From Siphonodentalium dalli (Eukaryota > Mollusca > Scaphopoda > Gadilida > Siphonodentaliidae), in the NCBI GenBank assembly GCA_032622095.1, contig CP136065.1, positions 39,001,503-39,065,502 of the forward strand: a stretch of 64,000 nucleotides of DNA, in the 5' to 3' direction. A model generated the notes under the pieces. The model had not been told where the DNA came from. It searched no databases and saw only the letters and a list, made by a program, of their open reading frames with translations. Position 1 is the first letter of the stretch; each line of letters begins with the position of its first letter. Shown piece by piece: positions 47,546-59,456 of the stretch. A program made the position numbers and the translations under genes.

Positions 47546-48480
47546 ATGTTTTCATTCATATCATGACAGTGTATGCTGGTATAATGTGCCTGTGTTATGC
47601 ACCGTACCAACTGAGACACCATAGGTTCCAATCGGTCATTTGTTCTATATCATTATGTTTTCATTCATATCATCACAGTGTCATTTATTCTATATTATTA
47701 CGTTTTCAATGTTTTCATTCATATCACAACAGTGTATGCTGGTATAATGTGCCTGTGTTATGCACCGTACCCACTGATACACCAAGGGTTCCAATCGGTC
47801 ATTTATTATATATTATTATGTTTTCATTCATATCATGACAGTGTATGTTGGTATAATGTGCCTGTGTTATGCACCATACCAACTGATACACCATGGGTTC
47901 CAATCGGTCATTTATTCTATATTATTATGTTTTCATTCATATCATGACAGTGTATGCTGGTATAATGTGCCTGTGTTATGCACCGTACCAACTGAGACAC
48001 CATGGGTTCCAATCGGTCAGTTATTCTATATTATTATGTTTTCATTCATATCATGACAGTGTATGCTGGTATGATGTCTCTGTGTTATGCACCGTACCAA
48101 CTGAGACACCATTGGTTCCAATAGGTCATTTATACTATATTATTATGTTTTCATTCGTATCATGAAAGTGTATGATGGTATAATGTGCCTGTGTTATGCA
48201 CCCTATCAACTCAGACACCGTGGGTTCCAATCGGTCATTTATTCTATATTATTATGTTTTCATTCATATCATGACAGTGTATGCTGGGGTAATGTGCTAG
48301 CGTTATACACCGTACCAACTGAGCCACCATGGGTTCCAATTGGTTATTTATTCTATATTATTATGTTTTCATTCATATCATGACAGTGTATGCTGGTATA
48401 ATGTGCCTGTGTTATGCACCTTACCAACTGAGACACCATGGGTTCCAATCGGTCATTTATTCTATATTATAATGTTTTTA
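47546..48480. repeat. 109-bp satellite, right part
   Basis: About eight and a half monomers, the first two rearranged (partial repeats near 47675-47740). The right edge runs into the unique sequence of block C at ttcataacgtggaaaacttt, exactly as the single monomer does at 11230. Confidence 0.96.
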
Positions 48481-51150
48481 TTCATAACGTGGAAAACTTT
48501 GCCATTATGTCACTCATAATATAAGCTCATACTTTGGTTCTGATTGTATTTTGAATGACAATTGCATGTGAGGGGGCTGATTTTCAGATACCTTCAACCT
48601 CATCGATTGAATACTGGCCTTATATCAAGTCAACTCTTGGGGATCTATTCAATTTACTAGGTGTGTGATGTTAATCACATTGACGAATATGAGTGTGAAC
48701 TGGGAGAGCGTCCTAATTTTGAATGTGCCATGTGTTGTAACTTCTTATTCCCCAATCAAGTCAAAAATAATCTGCGCCGCATTACAGATGATATTGTTGA
48801 CAATAGGCAAATTGCTAAAAAAGAAACTCTTATGTGGGTTGCATAATTATGCTACAGATTGTGTACAAATTAAATACGAATATTAATTAAGAATTTGAAT
48901 TGTCTTCGTGATGGAATTATCCCAGGTGAGTCAAGGAGCAGGTAAAAACTCTGGGATAAAAGGTTGATTCTTTTGTTTTTTAATTTTTGGTACCCACCAC
49001 CCCATGAACGCTATTTATTTCCATTCAGATTTCGAACATCCACCACCCCCCCTCCCCACACACGTTTCCTCAAGGGCAATTGGGGACCCACCCCAATGTT
49101 TGATGATAAACAGTGAAAATAGTAGGATAAGGCAGCAGAGGGTGTGAAATGTTTTAAATGAGCATCCGGATGAAATGACAATCAGGTAAGCTTAATGAAA
49201 GGTACCAAACATCTCAGTATATCATAAAACCCTTATTAACTAAACTTGTCAAAAAATGTTTAGAACCCATACCCATAGGTTACCCGCAGAATATATGTGA
49301 CAGAGATGTGATGCACTAATGCGCGCTCTCTCATGTAATGACTAACCTCGGCTATATTACTAAATGGTAGCCCAATCTCTGTATTAATGAGGCACTTTTC
49401 CATCTTCAGTCTGTTCCATTAAGCGTCCCAAAATATTAATCATCTCACAATTCATACAGTATTGCATATCAAAGTTTCAAAATATCTAGATTATGCTGAA
49501 TTGGGAGCAAAAACCGTTAGCTGAAGCAGAACATTCCTCTTTGAATGTCCACACGCTATTGATCGATGAAATTAGCATGTTTGTATGGTGATAAAGTGTT
49601 CACTGTTATCAGTAGATGACTTTCATCCTTTAAGAGAAACAACGCATTTGGCGGGGCACTCTGGGCCACCCCCTCGCTGTCTGCCACTCTGGCCCATGGG
49701 TTGAATGTCATTGCCGTTGGTGACCTATTCCAGTTAAATCCTGCTTAATTAGGGACCTGCGAATATTCGAGATTCGATTCGATGTCGATATCGGGCACCC
49801 GATTCGAGATCGACACCGAATCTGTCCGCTGATTCGGATATTTTCGAATCGGTGTTACTTTGCGTCCCAAATGACCTGAACTCACATAAATTGATGTACA
49901 ATGTTGCCAAGTTAGCCAACGTAGGTAATTTTGAATGTATGCCGTTCAGAATAGACGTTCAGTATGCAAATTAGGCCTATATGCTTCGATAGCAACCCGT
50001 GACGGTGATCAATCGCCGCATAAATGCGGAACTCAATTCATTACCTTATGTTTAGAACTTTAGACATCCAATTCAGATTATATGAATAAAATTCAATGTC
50101 AGCCGCCGATATGAGCAACAACACCTAGATTGGAATGAACAGAAAATGTGAGACCTCAGAACAATCAGTTTATTGCGTTCTTAAATGGACTTCATCGTGT
50201 GCGACAAGTTATCTGCGACACTGCCAGCAAAATTCCTATAAATTTCCTACATTCAGTTTCTATTTCCCGGGAAATCGAGCGCGTAGCACCAAGTTTCGAT
50301 CCATTGAATCTTGTTGATAACATTTAACACTTGTAATATGTGTCTGTTTTCTGGGACCCCCTCCGTGAAGACAACTACTGTGAATATGTGATGTAGGTGG
50401 GGTGATCTATTGTGGGGTGAACAGTTTAGCTGATAGCTGAACGGTGTACCCATGTCCACTGTTGTCAAATCTTTATTATCTTTATTAAATCATGTAGACA
50501 AGTGACTTCCATATCATTGGGTTTGTGATGCGTTGATTGAACTGTCTTTAAGAGTGTCTTACTGTAACATCTTGTGTCATGTTCGCCATGATACAGCTAG
50601 ATAGAAATTCAGTGCAACACATCCCAAACCCTCCATGAGACGGAGAGTGACTTGCCTATGTCATGGTTTTTCTAAAACAAAAACACAAGTTCCAACGGAT
50701 GTTTAAGGAGATTAACACTGATATATAGTATCTAGTGAATTTTGCAGTTTTTTGTCATGAGACACCGAAATACACACTGGTAAACAATGTCAACCACCAG
50801 CTGATTCGATTCGAGATTCGATTCGATGTCGATATCAGGAAGCAGATTCGATATCGAGATTCGATTCGATGCAAAATCCCCGATTAGCAGATCCCTATGC
50901 TTAATCTAATTTATGTTTTGACAAATACTATTCTTTCCAATCTTTGGCATTTATTCAAGCCAATGATTTTCTCAACAAATTTGAGGCAATATGAAGATAT
51001 TTTTGATGCCAGTATTCTGGATAGAGCAGGATATGGCCTCTTGACTGGATAAGATACCTCAGTTTTAAAGCCAAGACTTTAGAACGCTCCACAACCTGTA
51101 ACATTACTAGTATTCTTATCAATCCAAATTTCCAAATACATGATCACAAA
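48481..51150 (+). pseudogene. Helitron PIF1-type helicase relic, copy 2 (interrupted)
   Basis: The paralog of 11240-12520. The cysteine-rich frame is 48661-48846 (ECELGERPNFECAMCC, then ITDDIVDN and AKKETLM). Positions 49544-49588 encode HTLLIDEISM, and 49698-49745 encode LNVIAVGDLFQL. The helicase is then split by a hAT-type insertion (49750-50897). After it, 50942 to about 51031 encode WHLFKPMIF, TNLRQYEDIF and ILDRAG in one frame. The copy keeps about 250 bp more than copy 1 ahead of the DE box (49320-49540). Both copies carry stops in different places, so decay continued after duplication. Confidence 0.75.
49750..50897. mobile_element. hAT-type non-autonomous element (1,148 bp)
   Basis: Ends are TAGGGACCTGCGAAT and, reverse-complemented, TAGGGATCTGCTAAT. 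It is flanked by the perfect 8-bp duplication TGCTTAAT (49742-49749 and 50898-50905). The paralogous block has the uninterrupted site (TGTTTAAT at 12212-12219). Eight-bp duplications with short TAGGG-like ends are typical of hAT transposons. Subterminal regions repeat gattcgattcgatgtcgata in inverted arrangement. No transposase frame is present; a minus open frame at 50253-50468 is unidentified. Confidence 0.9.
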
Positions 51151-52110
51151 TCTTAAATGTCAACATTACAAACCATCACAGGCTACAACCCATGCAAGTT
51201 TATAACCATATAGTTCGGACATTTTAGAACCCTAATTGCAATAACGTCTAGAAGGAACATATCAAATTTTAACTTCAAATTAGTTCCCTCTTCAACAACT
51301 TTCATTATATTGATAGAACATCGATATTACCAACAGTACCTATTCCCCAGTTAACATGGACCACAATAACAGACAATTCTATATATTGTCAACATATCAC
51401 GTGACCCATGCGGCCTTAGTCATGATCGTGTCAATGTTTACTTTGCACAATATAACTTCGAATTAAATTTAACAAAACAAAATAAATAAATACTTCTATT
51501 TCAAATATATGTAGTTCATGTGTGATCTGATGCATACATCTTAGTTTTCTTGTATTATAATAATGCTATAGTATATGTAGAATAGTCCCAGATACACATT
51601 AGTTGTATTATTTCGCCTGTGGGTGGCTTGAGCTCACTCCCGAACCAACATATTTCGTTTACTCGATGTGTGCCACACGTTACTTAATTTATGGCTGGAG
51701 CCATGAATTAAATTTATAACTTAAATTATGGTTGGAGCCATAAATTAAATTTAAATTAAATTATTAAATTATATTTTAAGATAACATGTTAACCCGAACG
51801 TTAAGACATCTTCGACTCAAATGAATTATTTCCCTTTATATGTTATCAATATTAGATCGTTATTATTACCCGGAAATTATTGAAAATAGCGTACAGCATC
51901 CCTTTAAATGCTGTAGCTCGGTATATCATCTCTGTACGACAGACTGTACCAGTATCTTAAATTAACTCTTATCCATCTTTCAAATTATTTACAATAAACG
52001 AGCATTGTCCGTTAAGATAGTGTATAGTTCAACAACCTATTTTGAGACACAATACGTTTCATCTAAACGGAATAACCATCAAATATATAATTATATGACA
52101 GTCACACGAT
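51151..52110. repeat. Block C tail, copy 2
   Basis: Colinear with 12480-14280 but lacking the telomere-like insertion and the 40-bp array. Only about one unit of that array exists (about 51910-51965). A local duplication of ttatggctggagccat and attatggttggagccataa lies near 51690-51745. Landmarks include gggtggcttgagctcactcc in both copies (13116 and 51621). Confidence 0.82.
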
Positions 52111-53080
52111 TTAGAAATCTAAGTCATACCTAAATATAGAGTGGCGCGATGACAAAACGAAACCGAAATAGATTGGGAAGCAGCTTGTCGGGGAATTACC
52201 CAGAATCTATTTTTCTCTTCCGTAAATACCTTGCATAATCTGCGCGGTCATGTCTGTACATGTACGCCTGATGTCGCGGGTGAATACAGTGAATGTACAT
52301 GAATAGTAATTGATCGCCAAATATACACAACAAACTCAATTCATCGCCATCAAACCTTTTCTGTTATATATTAAACCTTAGTGAGATCATGCATTAATGT
52401 TTACAAAGCGAAGTACAATATAACGTACGCTGACCTTATTTCGTACTCGAATGGCTAATTGTGCAATATAATTTTCTCTCTAAACGACAGCTGCGCATCA
52501 AATACCTCGTAAACATGCATTCCAAGTATCCCCTAATAGGGATGGAACTCTCTGAACAAGATTGTATTGCCAGATACTTACGTGTTTTAGTTTGATGCTT
52601 GAAAGTATTCACAGAAGGTTTGCGCTCAGTGGATCTTAGTATAATAGCTATGAGAGATAACTCTACCTTGAGTTGGGTATAAGTATTCAGATAAAAATAA
52701 AAATGGATCCGGGGATGGATCGCTCGTGCTATTTTCAGGTAAAATCACTCGCATTGACGCGATGTGTACTTGTGACTGGTTATGTCCATATATTCCCGAG
52801 GGATGGCTAAGCTCTCCTCATCGTGCACGAATCGTTGTTTGCTGAACTAAACAGATCAATTTCATAAAACAAATGAATGCATACATTTTGCTAAGTTGAA
52901 GAAATATATGCATCAGTACAATGTAGTAGGTGTAAATAAACAGGGATCAATTAAGTGTTTGTATTTTTGTCGCATGCATGGCTATATGGGTATATAAAGA
53001 AAGTTATGGACAAGTTATTTCAGGTGTAGCTAGTTCATACAAAAGTACAACTAGTGATGTCTCTAGTTGTGCTCAAGGAT

Positions 53081-53827
53081 GCTATAATCTACATGCATGA
53101 GATGTGATAGTGATACACAACACATATTAATGTAGTATGAACTTTAATATAACCCTAAGTTATAATGTTATATGGAGTATCATGGTGCTATAATCTACAT
53201 GCATGTGATATAATAGTGATACACAACACATATTAATGTAGTATGAACTTTAATATAACCCTAAGTTATAATGTTATATGGAGTATCATGGTGCTATAAT
53301 CTACATGCATGTGGTATAATAGTGATACACAACACATATTAATGTAGTATGAACTTTAATATAACCCTAAGTTATAATGCTATATGGAGTATCATGGTGC
53401 TATAATCTACATGCATGTGATATAATAGTGACACACAACACATATTAATGTAGTATGAACTTTAATATAACCCTAAGTTATAATGTTATATGGAGTATCA
53501 TGATGCTATAATCTACATGCATGTGATATAATAGTGATACACAACACATATTAATGTAGTATGAACTTTCAAATAATATAACCCTAAGTTATAATGCTAT
53601 GTGGAGTATCATGGTGCTATAATCTACACGCATGAGATGTGATAGTGATACACAACACATATTAATGTAGTATGAACTTTAATATAACCCTAAGTTATAA
53701 TGTTATATGGAGTATCATGGTGCTATAATCTACATGCATGTGATATAATAGTGATACACAACACATATTAATGTAGTATGAACTTTAATATAACCCTAAG
53801 TTATAATGCTATATGGAGTATCAGGGG
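53081..53827. repeat. 106-bp tandem repeat, 7 copies
   Basis: Units starting gctataatctacatgcatg begin at 53081, 53187, 53293, 53399, 53505, 53616 and 53722; one unit is 111 bp because of a small insert. Units 1 and 6 share the variant gagatgtgatag, hinting at a five-unit block duplication. The homologous place in block B copy 1 has a single unit (3427-3532). Confidence 0.95.
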
Positions 53828-55172
53828 ACCGACCAGGGTATCAAGACGACAATGATCGCCGATGCTTAAAGATTATTCCTGGCTAAAAGGTATATAAGTA
53901 ATCATCTTATGGGTCGGGGGGTATGGTTTCTGATATAGGATGGTCGGGGTATGGTTTCTCATATAGCATTTGCCTGACTATTATGGGGCACTTTGTTAAT
54001 AACCTTCAGAATTTATCAGGCCGTGACCATGCATGTATTTAGGGAACTGACTAATTTATGTGATAATTTTAACTACTGTTCCTGATCGGTTCTCGCGCGG
54101 TAACTCAGTCTGATATTCGGTCTGTGTCTAGTTAACTATAATTAATATACGTGTTCATATTTTAAGTTACAGTGTCTGCAGTTGTCTGATATTGCCCGGT
54201 ACATGTTTCAGGCGAGGTGGGACCAATACCACCCGACACAAACCGGAGGGTGGTATATCCCCCGTCGAGCATGGTACCATGCACGCTATACCAGACAACT
54301 GGAGAAACTGTAACGTATTTACCATGTCGACAGTTTTCAATGAAGATTGTAAAAGACCAAAACATAACTCACCGTACACTTTGTTCGACGTTAAATCTGA
54401 TAACATATTCCGGTTAACTGAGGGGATGTAACTCTGCGGTATATATTAAGGTATATACATGTACTCGAAAACTAACAATCACCACTAAAACGTACCAACA
54501 AGTTTCTGCAAGTGGAACGCAAAATAAAGGTCGTGAATAGCTTACGACCAATGGTTCGACCAGGCCCGCACAGTAGTGTTGATTTAAGCCATGTGTGTTT
54601 CCCCAATGATCCCATCAAGTTTTCATTGCAGAGAAAGATGACGTCAAAATTTGATCTTTGACCTCGTACTCCAATGATGGAAATGAACACGGCACGCATG
54701 CAGTTATGTCATAAGAAAACAACTCTTCAATAGTCGAACAACAAATTATATGTCAATGGAATTCGTTCTATTTATCATATAAATAAATAAAGAAGCTAAC
54801 GTCACGATCATCAGTCACATATTCGATCGGATCCACCAGCTGACTTGACATGCCAAGTGAAGAGGTTAGTGAGTAACCTTGGTCAGCAAGTGTTTCGATG
54901 CTATACAAGGACTGGTGAAAATTAAGGATAGTCACCAATCGAATGTCAAATCATGTACATATGTTTGATAAATATATTTTTATTTTATCATAAAATACAA
55001 AAAAATGACAATAATATAATTACTCCTGGCTATTGTTTTGACATTATTATTTTTTCATATCTACATGTAATTGGAACATTTTACCATCATGATCAGTATT
55101 AAATACTTAATGATCAGTATTAATAATCAGTATAAAATTACAGTTATCTAGGCGCATTGTAATCCAAATATT

Positions 55173-55330
55173 GGTCATGTATACATGTTACTCGGGACAG
55201 GCTATGGTCATGTATACATGTTACTCGGGGCAGGCTATGGTCATGTATACATGTTACTCGAGACAGGCTATGGTCATGTATACATGTTACCCGGGACAGG
55301 CTATGGTCATGTAGCATGTTACTCGGGACA
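55173..55330. repeat. 33-bp tandem repeat, 5 copies
   Basis: Units ggtcatgtatacatgttact start at 55173, 55206, 55239, 55272 and 55305. Because 33 is divisible by 3, frames stay open across it in both strands (for example 55185-55481); this is an artefact of the period. The array is absent from block B copy 1. Confidence 0.95.
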
Positions 55331-55465
55331 TCCAAACCCTTTCAATCATTGCCCAACATGTTGTGTTTCCATGTGGTTTCTCTTAATATCATATAGACTC
55401 GAGTGGTTTGGACGGTATACCTATGTTTTTGTGCGAGTTCGGAGTGCTGCAGTTTTCGCAATGCC

Positions 55466-55577
55466 CAGCAATAATCTTTAGATGTCTTAGAGTGTGTAAT
55501 TCACAGCAATAATCTTTAGATGTCTTAGAGTGCAATTCACAGCAATAATCTTTAGATGTCTAATAGTGTGTAATTCA
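55466..55577. repeat. 38-bp minisatellite, 3 copies
   Basis: Same unit as 4827-5054 (cagcaataatctttagatg) at 55466, 55504 and 55540. Confidence 0.93.
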
Positions 55578-55997
55578 CATTTCCGATTGTATTAGTCATT
55601 AAATTTCACATTTATATCTGGTTTGAGGCGGAGGGAAAAGTGCATCTTTTCGAAATGGTGGTTACTAACCTGATATTAGGACAACATCCGGTTTAGCGAC
55701 CTGGCATAGTGACTACAGTCTCATACCAGGTGACTAATTCCGGTCGCTAATTTGAATCGGAGACATGGTAATATTAATGTATATGGTCCCCACATCAAAG
55801 GCTGGTGTATATGTGACGGTATCATTACGACACAATGATTAAAGGGACGAATGGCCTTCACAGTGGGTCTGTGAGAACTTATAAAAGCATGTAAATCCAT
55901 CACGATCGAGAACACGAGGAAATATATCGAATATAATAATCCTCCAATAACGATATTTCGATTTTCGAATTCAATTTTATGTAAACAAACCCTTTTC

Positions 55998-56629
55998 ATT
56001 GATAGGATAGGATAGGATATTTTATTTCAATACACATACATATTACATAATAATGATAACAATTATGGATAATTCTGTCGTGTATTGTGGGGGATGGCAT
56101 AATCTGGCAAGACTGTCTTCCTGCCATCCCCAGTATGGTAAATATAGAAAGTAATAACTTATAATAAGATGGCCTTGGGTGAGCCGTGCAAATATTGTGT
56201 ATATGTAATTTATGAGTTTAGGGCTTAGTTTAAGAGTGTGTGAAAATGGATACTACCCGAGGGATGTTCAATACCATGGAGTGAATATGGTTCAAATTCA
56301 GATGATGGGTAGTATGTTTGGCGGATGAGGTTACAGGGACTACTGATTCGTATAGATTGACGTTGAACGTGTTATATGTATACTTAACGGGGTACGTTCT
56401 TGGGGCAGTCTGGACATCCTCGATTCTTGCATTTGATATCGTTAGAATATGCGCTTATTGTTTTCTCTGTGATGTGTTTTTTGAATACGTGCCTACTTTG
56501 ATTTTTAGTCATAGTGTTATCTAAGTTGTTCCATGAGGTTGGGAATGCATGAAATGGTAGCTGTTCAGAAAAGGAAGTTCTCGGTGTTTTGAGAAATAAT
56601 GGGCGCTGTTGTCTAGTATCCGGTCCCCA
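55998..56629 (-). mobile_element. LINE 3' fragment (5'-truncated), minus strand
   Basis: On the minus strand, 56629 down to 56384 is one open frame of about 80 codons without a start. It reads like the C-terminus of a non-LTR reverse transcriptase (GPDTRQQ, LPFHAFPTSWNNLD, VFKKHI) and ends with a small cysteine cluster (CKNRGCPDC) and a stop. About 370 bp of 3' untranslated sequence follow, ending in a short ATCCT repeat at 56001-56019 (aggatagg on the plus strand), typical of a LINE tail. It differs from the LINE at 26845-30146. It is inserted at the right edge of block B copy 4. Confidence 0.7.
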
Positions 56630-56639
56630 TATAAAAATG

Positions 56640-56905
56640 TACCTGGGTAAATCTTGGTGTTTACCTAGGTATACCCCGGTACATATAGGTTTTACCCTGG
56701 TTCCACCCAGGTCACACCCAGGTTACACCCAGGTAAATCAGGGATTTATATAGATTTACCCAGGTGTTTTCTATATATGTTAGGTATAAACCCCAGTTTA
56801 CCCGGGTTTTTACGGATTTACACCCAGGTATTTACACCAGGTATTTACACCCAGGTATTTACACCAGGGTTTCGCCCAGGTATTTACTACAGTGTTCACC
56901 CGGAT
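56640..56905. repeat. CACCCAGGTATTTA-type minisatellite
   Basis: Repeats of about 13-15 bp (acccaggtatttac, cacccaggttacacc) over 260 bp, degenerate on the left and more regular near 56815-56880. Confidence 0.85.
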
Positions 56906-56944
56906 ATATACACCTGTGGTATTTTGTTAAACTGTATAATCTGC

Positions 56945-58735
56945 ATTGAAGTCACCTTATTAACCCTTTCTATATTACAGCACCATTGGCGTGTAGTTAC
57001 CTTATTAACCATTCTATATTAAATCATTAATTGACAGGTAGTTACCTTATTAACCCTTTCTATACTAAGTAACATTGGTGAGTAGTTACATTATTAACCC
57101 TTTCTATATTAAAGCACCATTGATGTGAAGTTACCTTATTAACCCTTTCTTTATTAAAGCATCATTGACGCGTAGTTACCTTATTAACCCTTTCTATATT
57201 AAAATATCATTGATGTGTAGTTACAATGTTAACCCTTTCTATAGTATAGCATCATTGGCGGGTAGTTGGCTCCTTAACTCTGTATATACCAAAGTATCAT
57301 TGTCGTATATAGTTACCTTATTAACCCTTTCTATACTAAGTACCGTTGGCGTGTAGTTGCCTTATTAACCCTTTCTATATTAAAGCATTAATTGACAGGT
57401 AGTTACCTTATTAACCCTTTCTATACTAAGTATCATTGGTGAGTAGTTGCATTATTAACCCTTTCTATATTAAAGCGCCATTGGCGGGTAGTTACCTTAT
57501 TAACCATTTATGTATTAAAGCATCATTGACGTGTAGTTACCTTATTATAACCCTCTCTATATTAAAGCATCATTATTGCTGGGTAGTTATCTTATTAACC
57601 CGTTCTATACTAAGTATCATTGGTGAGTAGTTACAGTATTAACCCTTTCTATATTAAAGCATCATTGACGTGAAGTTACCTTATTAACCATTTCTGTATT
57701 AAAGCAGCATTGACATGTAGTTGTTAACCCTTTCTATATTAAAGCATCGTTGACGGGTAGTTGCCTAATTAACCCTCTATATACTAAAGTATCATTGTCG
57801 TGTAGTTACCTTACCAACCCTTTCTATACTAAGTATCATTGGCGTGTAGTTACCTTATTAACCTTTTCTATATTAAAGCATTAATTGACAGGTAGTTACA
57901 TTAAACAACCCTTTCTATACTAAGTATCATTGGTGAGTAGTTACATTATAAACCATTTCTATATTAAAGCGCCATTGACGGGTAATTACCTTATTAACCA
58001 TTTTTGTATCAAAGCATCATTGACGTGCAGTTACCATATTATAACACTTTCTATATTAAAGCATCATTGACTGATAGTTACCATATTAACCCTTTCTATA
58101 TTAAAGCACCATTGGCGTGTAATTACCTTATTAACCCTTTCTACGTTGAAGCAATAATTGACAGGCAGTTACCTTATTAACCCTTTTTATAATGAGTATC
58201 ATTGGTGATTAGTTACATTATTAACCCTTTCTACAATAAAGCATCATTGACATGTAGTTATCATAGTAGCCAGTTATATATTAAAGCATCATGGACGGTA
58301 GTTACCATATTAACCCTTTCTATATTAAAGCACCATTGGCGTGTAATTACCATATTAACCCTTTCTATATTAAAACATCATTGCCGTGTAGTTGTAACCC
58401 TATTAGCCCTTTCTATATTTAAGCATCATTGACGTGTAGAACTTTATCTTATTAACCCTTTCTTTATTAAAGCATCATTGACATGTAGTTACCTTAGTAA
58501 CCATTTCTACACTAAAGCATTATTGACGGGTAGTTACCTTATTAACCCTTTCTATATTAAAGCATCATTGACAAGAAGTTAAATTATTAACCTTCTATAA
58601 TAAGTATCATTGCCGTGTAGTTAGTTACCTTATAAAACCTTTCTATATTAAGACGTCGATCATTGACGGGTAGTTGTTACCTTATTAATCATTTATGTAT
58701 TCAAGCATCATTGACGAGTAGTTACCTTATTACTT
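56945..58735. repeat. 45-bp tandem array, ~39 copies, with higher-order structure
   Basis: The unit tagttaccttattaaccctt, tctatattaaagcatcattg, acgtg repeats every 45-46 bp. The rarer variant attaattgacagg recurs near 57026, 57387, 57880 and 58153, each time followed by a ctatactaagtatcattggtgag unit. This shows higher-order blocks of about 6, 8 and 11 monomers. Small reading frames across it are artefacts of the period (a multiple of 3). Confidence 0.95.
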
Positions 58736-59456
58736 GAAGTTTATTATGACAGTATGACAATACACTACCCCGGACAAATGAAGCAATATCATACTTTATC
58801 TAACAGCCTAGCTATAATTAGTGAACATTAAACTGACAAACAGATAATTTTCAGGGCCATTATTTAATATTAAAGGGATACAAAATAAAGAGATTTCTAA
58901 TTATCAGTAAGAATTATTCTCTAAGTGATACTTATTATTTCAAATAAATGATTGCATATACTATAGTAGACCATATACCAACAGGAAAATATTAGTGAAT
59001 ACAATTATTGTGTTTCAAAATTCGTTTCGTTTCGTTTCTGCAGCCAAATTACAATCTTAACTTTTAGTTATCGTTCTTCAAAATGAAGCGCGGATTATTC
59101 CTTGTGGTATTTTGAGTTAATTTTGTCGCGAATCAACGCGGATTGACAGAAGGAAATGGTGTATTGGCTACAAACGGATAAACTGTGGACTTATATATAA
59201 GATTCGCCGATTTCTCCCCATGGATGTGCGCAAATATCGAAAAAGACTGAATTTCATGTGACAAAAAATATTTCAATTCCCGGAACAGTAAGAATTAAGC
59301 TGCGATAACGAAACGGATCAACTATAGTATTGAACAGTACCTCAGCTACCTGGCCATAACCAGAATATTTTCTCAAAATTGAATTTGTGGTACCGGTACA
59401 ATCATGATGTAGTGCCAGTGGCCTGCTCATAATGCACCTGTCCAGAAGAAGAAGAA
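58736..59456. other. Unassigned; short TTTCG microsatellite
   Basis: No gene recognised. A tiny attcgtttcgtttcgtttc repeat is at about 59020-59040. The last ~50 bp may be decayed upstream LINE sequence. Confidence 0.4.

Larger units (their letters stand above)
52111..55995. repeat. Block B, copy 4 (longest form)
   Basis: Colinear with 2530-5560. It carries three tandem arrays (106-bp, 33-bp and 38-bp units) where the first copy has one, zero and six units respectively. Minus-strand GTAAGT is at 52576-52581. Homology ends where a LINE 3' tail is inserted at about 55998. Open frames at 54162-54431 occur on both strands over the same bases and are not conserved, so are not called. Confidence 0.83.

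Noticed and set aside
41808-48383. Dozens of 60-136-codon frames along the 109-bp satellite
   Set aside because: They are the same monomer read in rotating phase; start and stop positions follow the 109-bp period, and neighbouring frames overlap on the same strand.
54162-54431. Overlapping 67-79-codon frames on both strands
   Set aside because: Same bases open on both strands; the homologous region at 3810-4020 does not keep them.
55144-55481. Repeat-rich frames on both strands
   Set aside because: A 33-bp period keeps frames open by arithmetic; the array is absent from the paralogous block.
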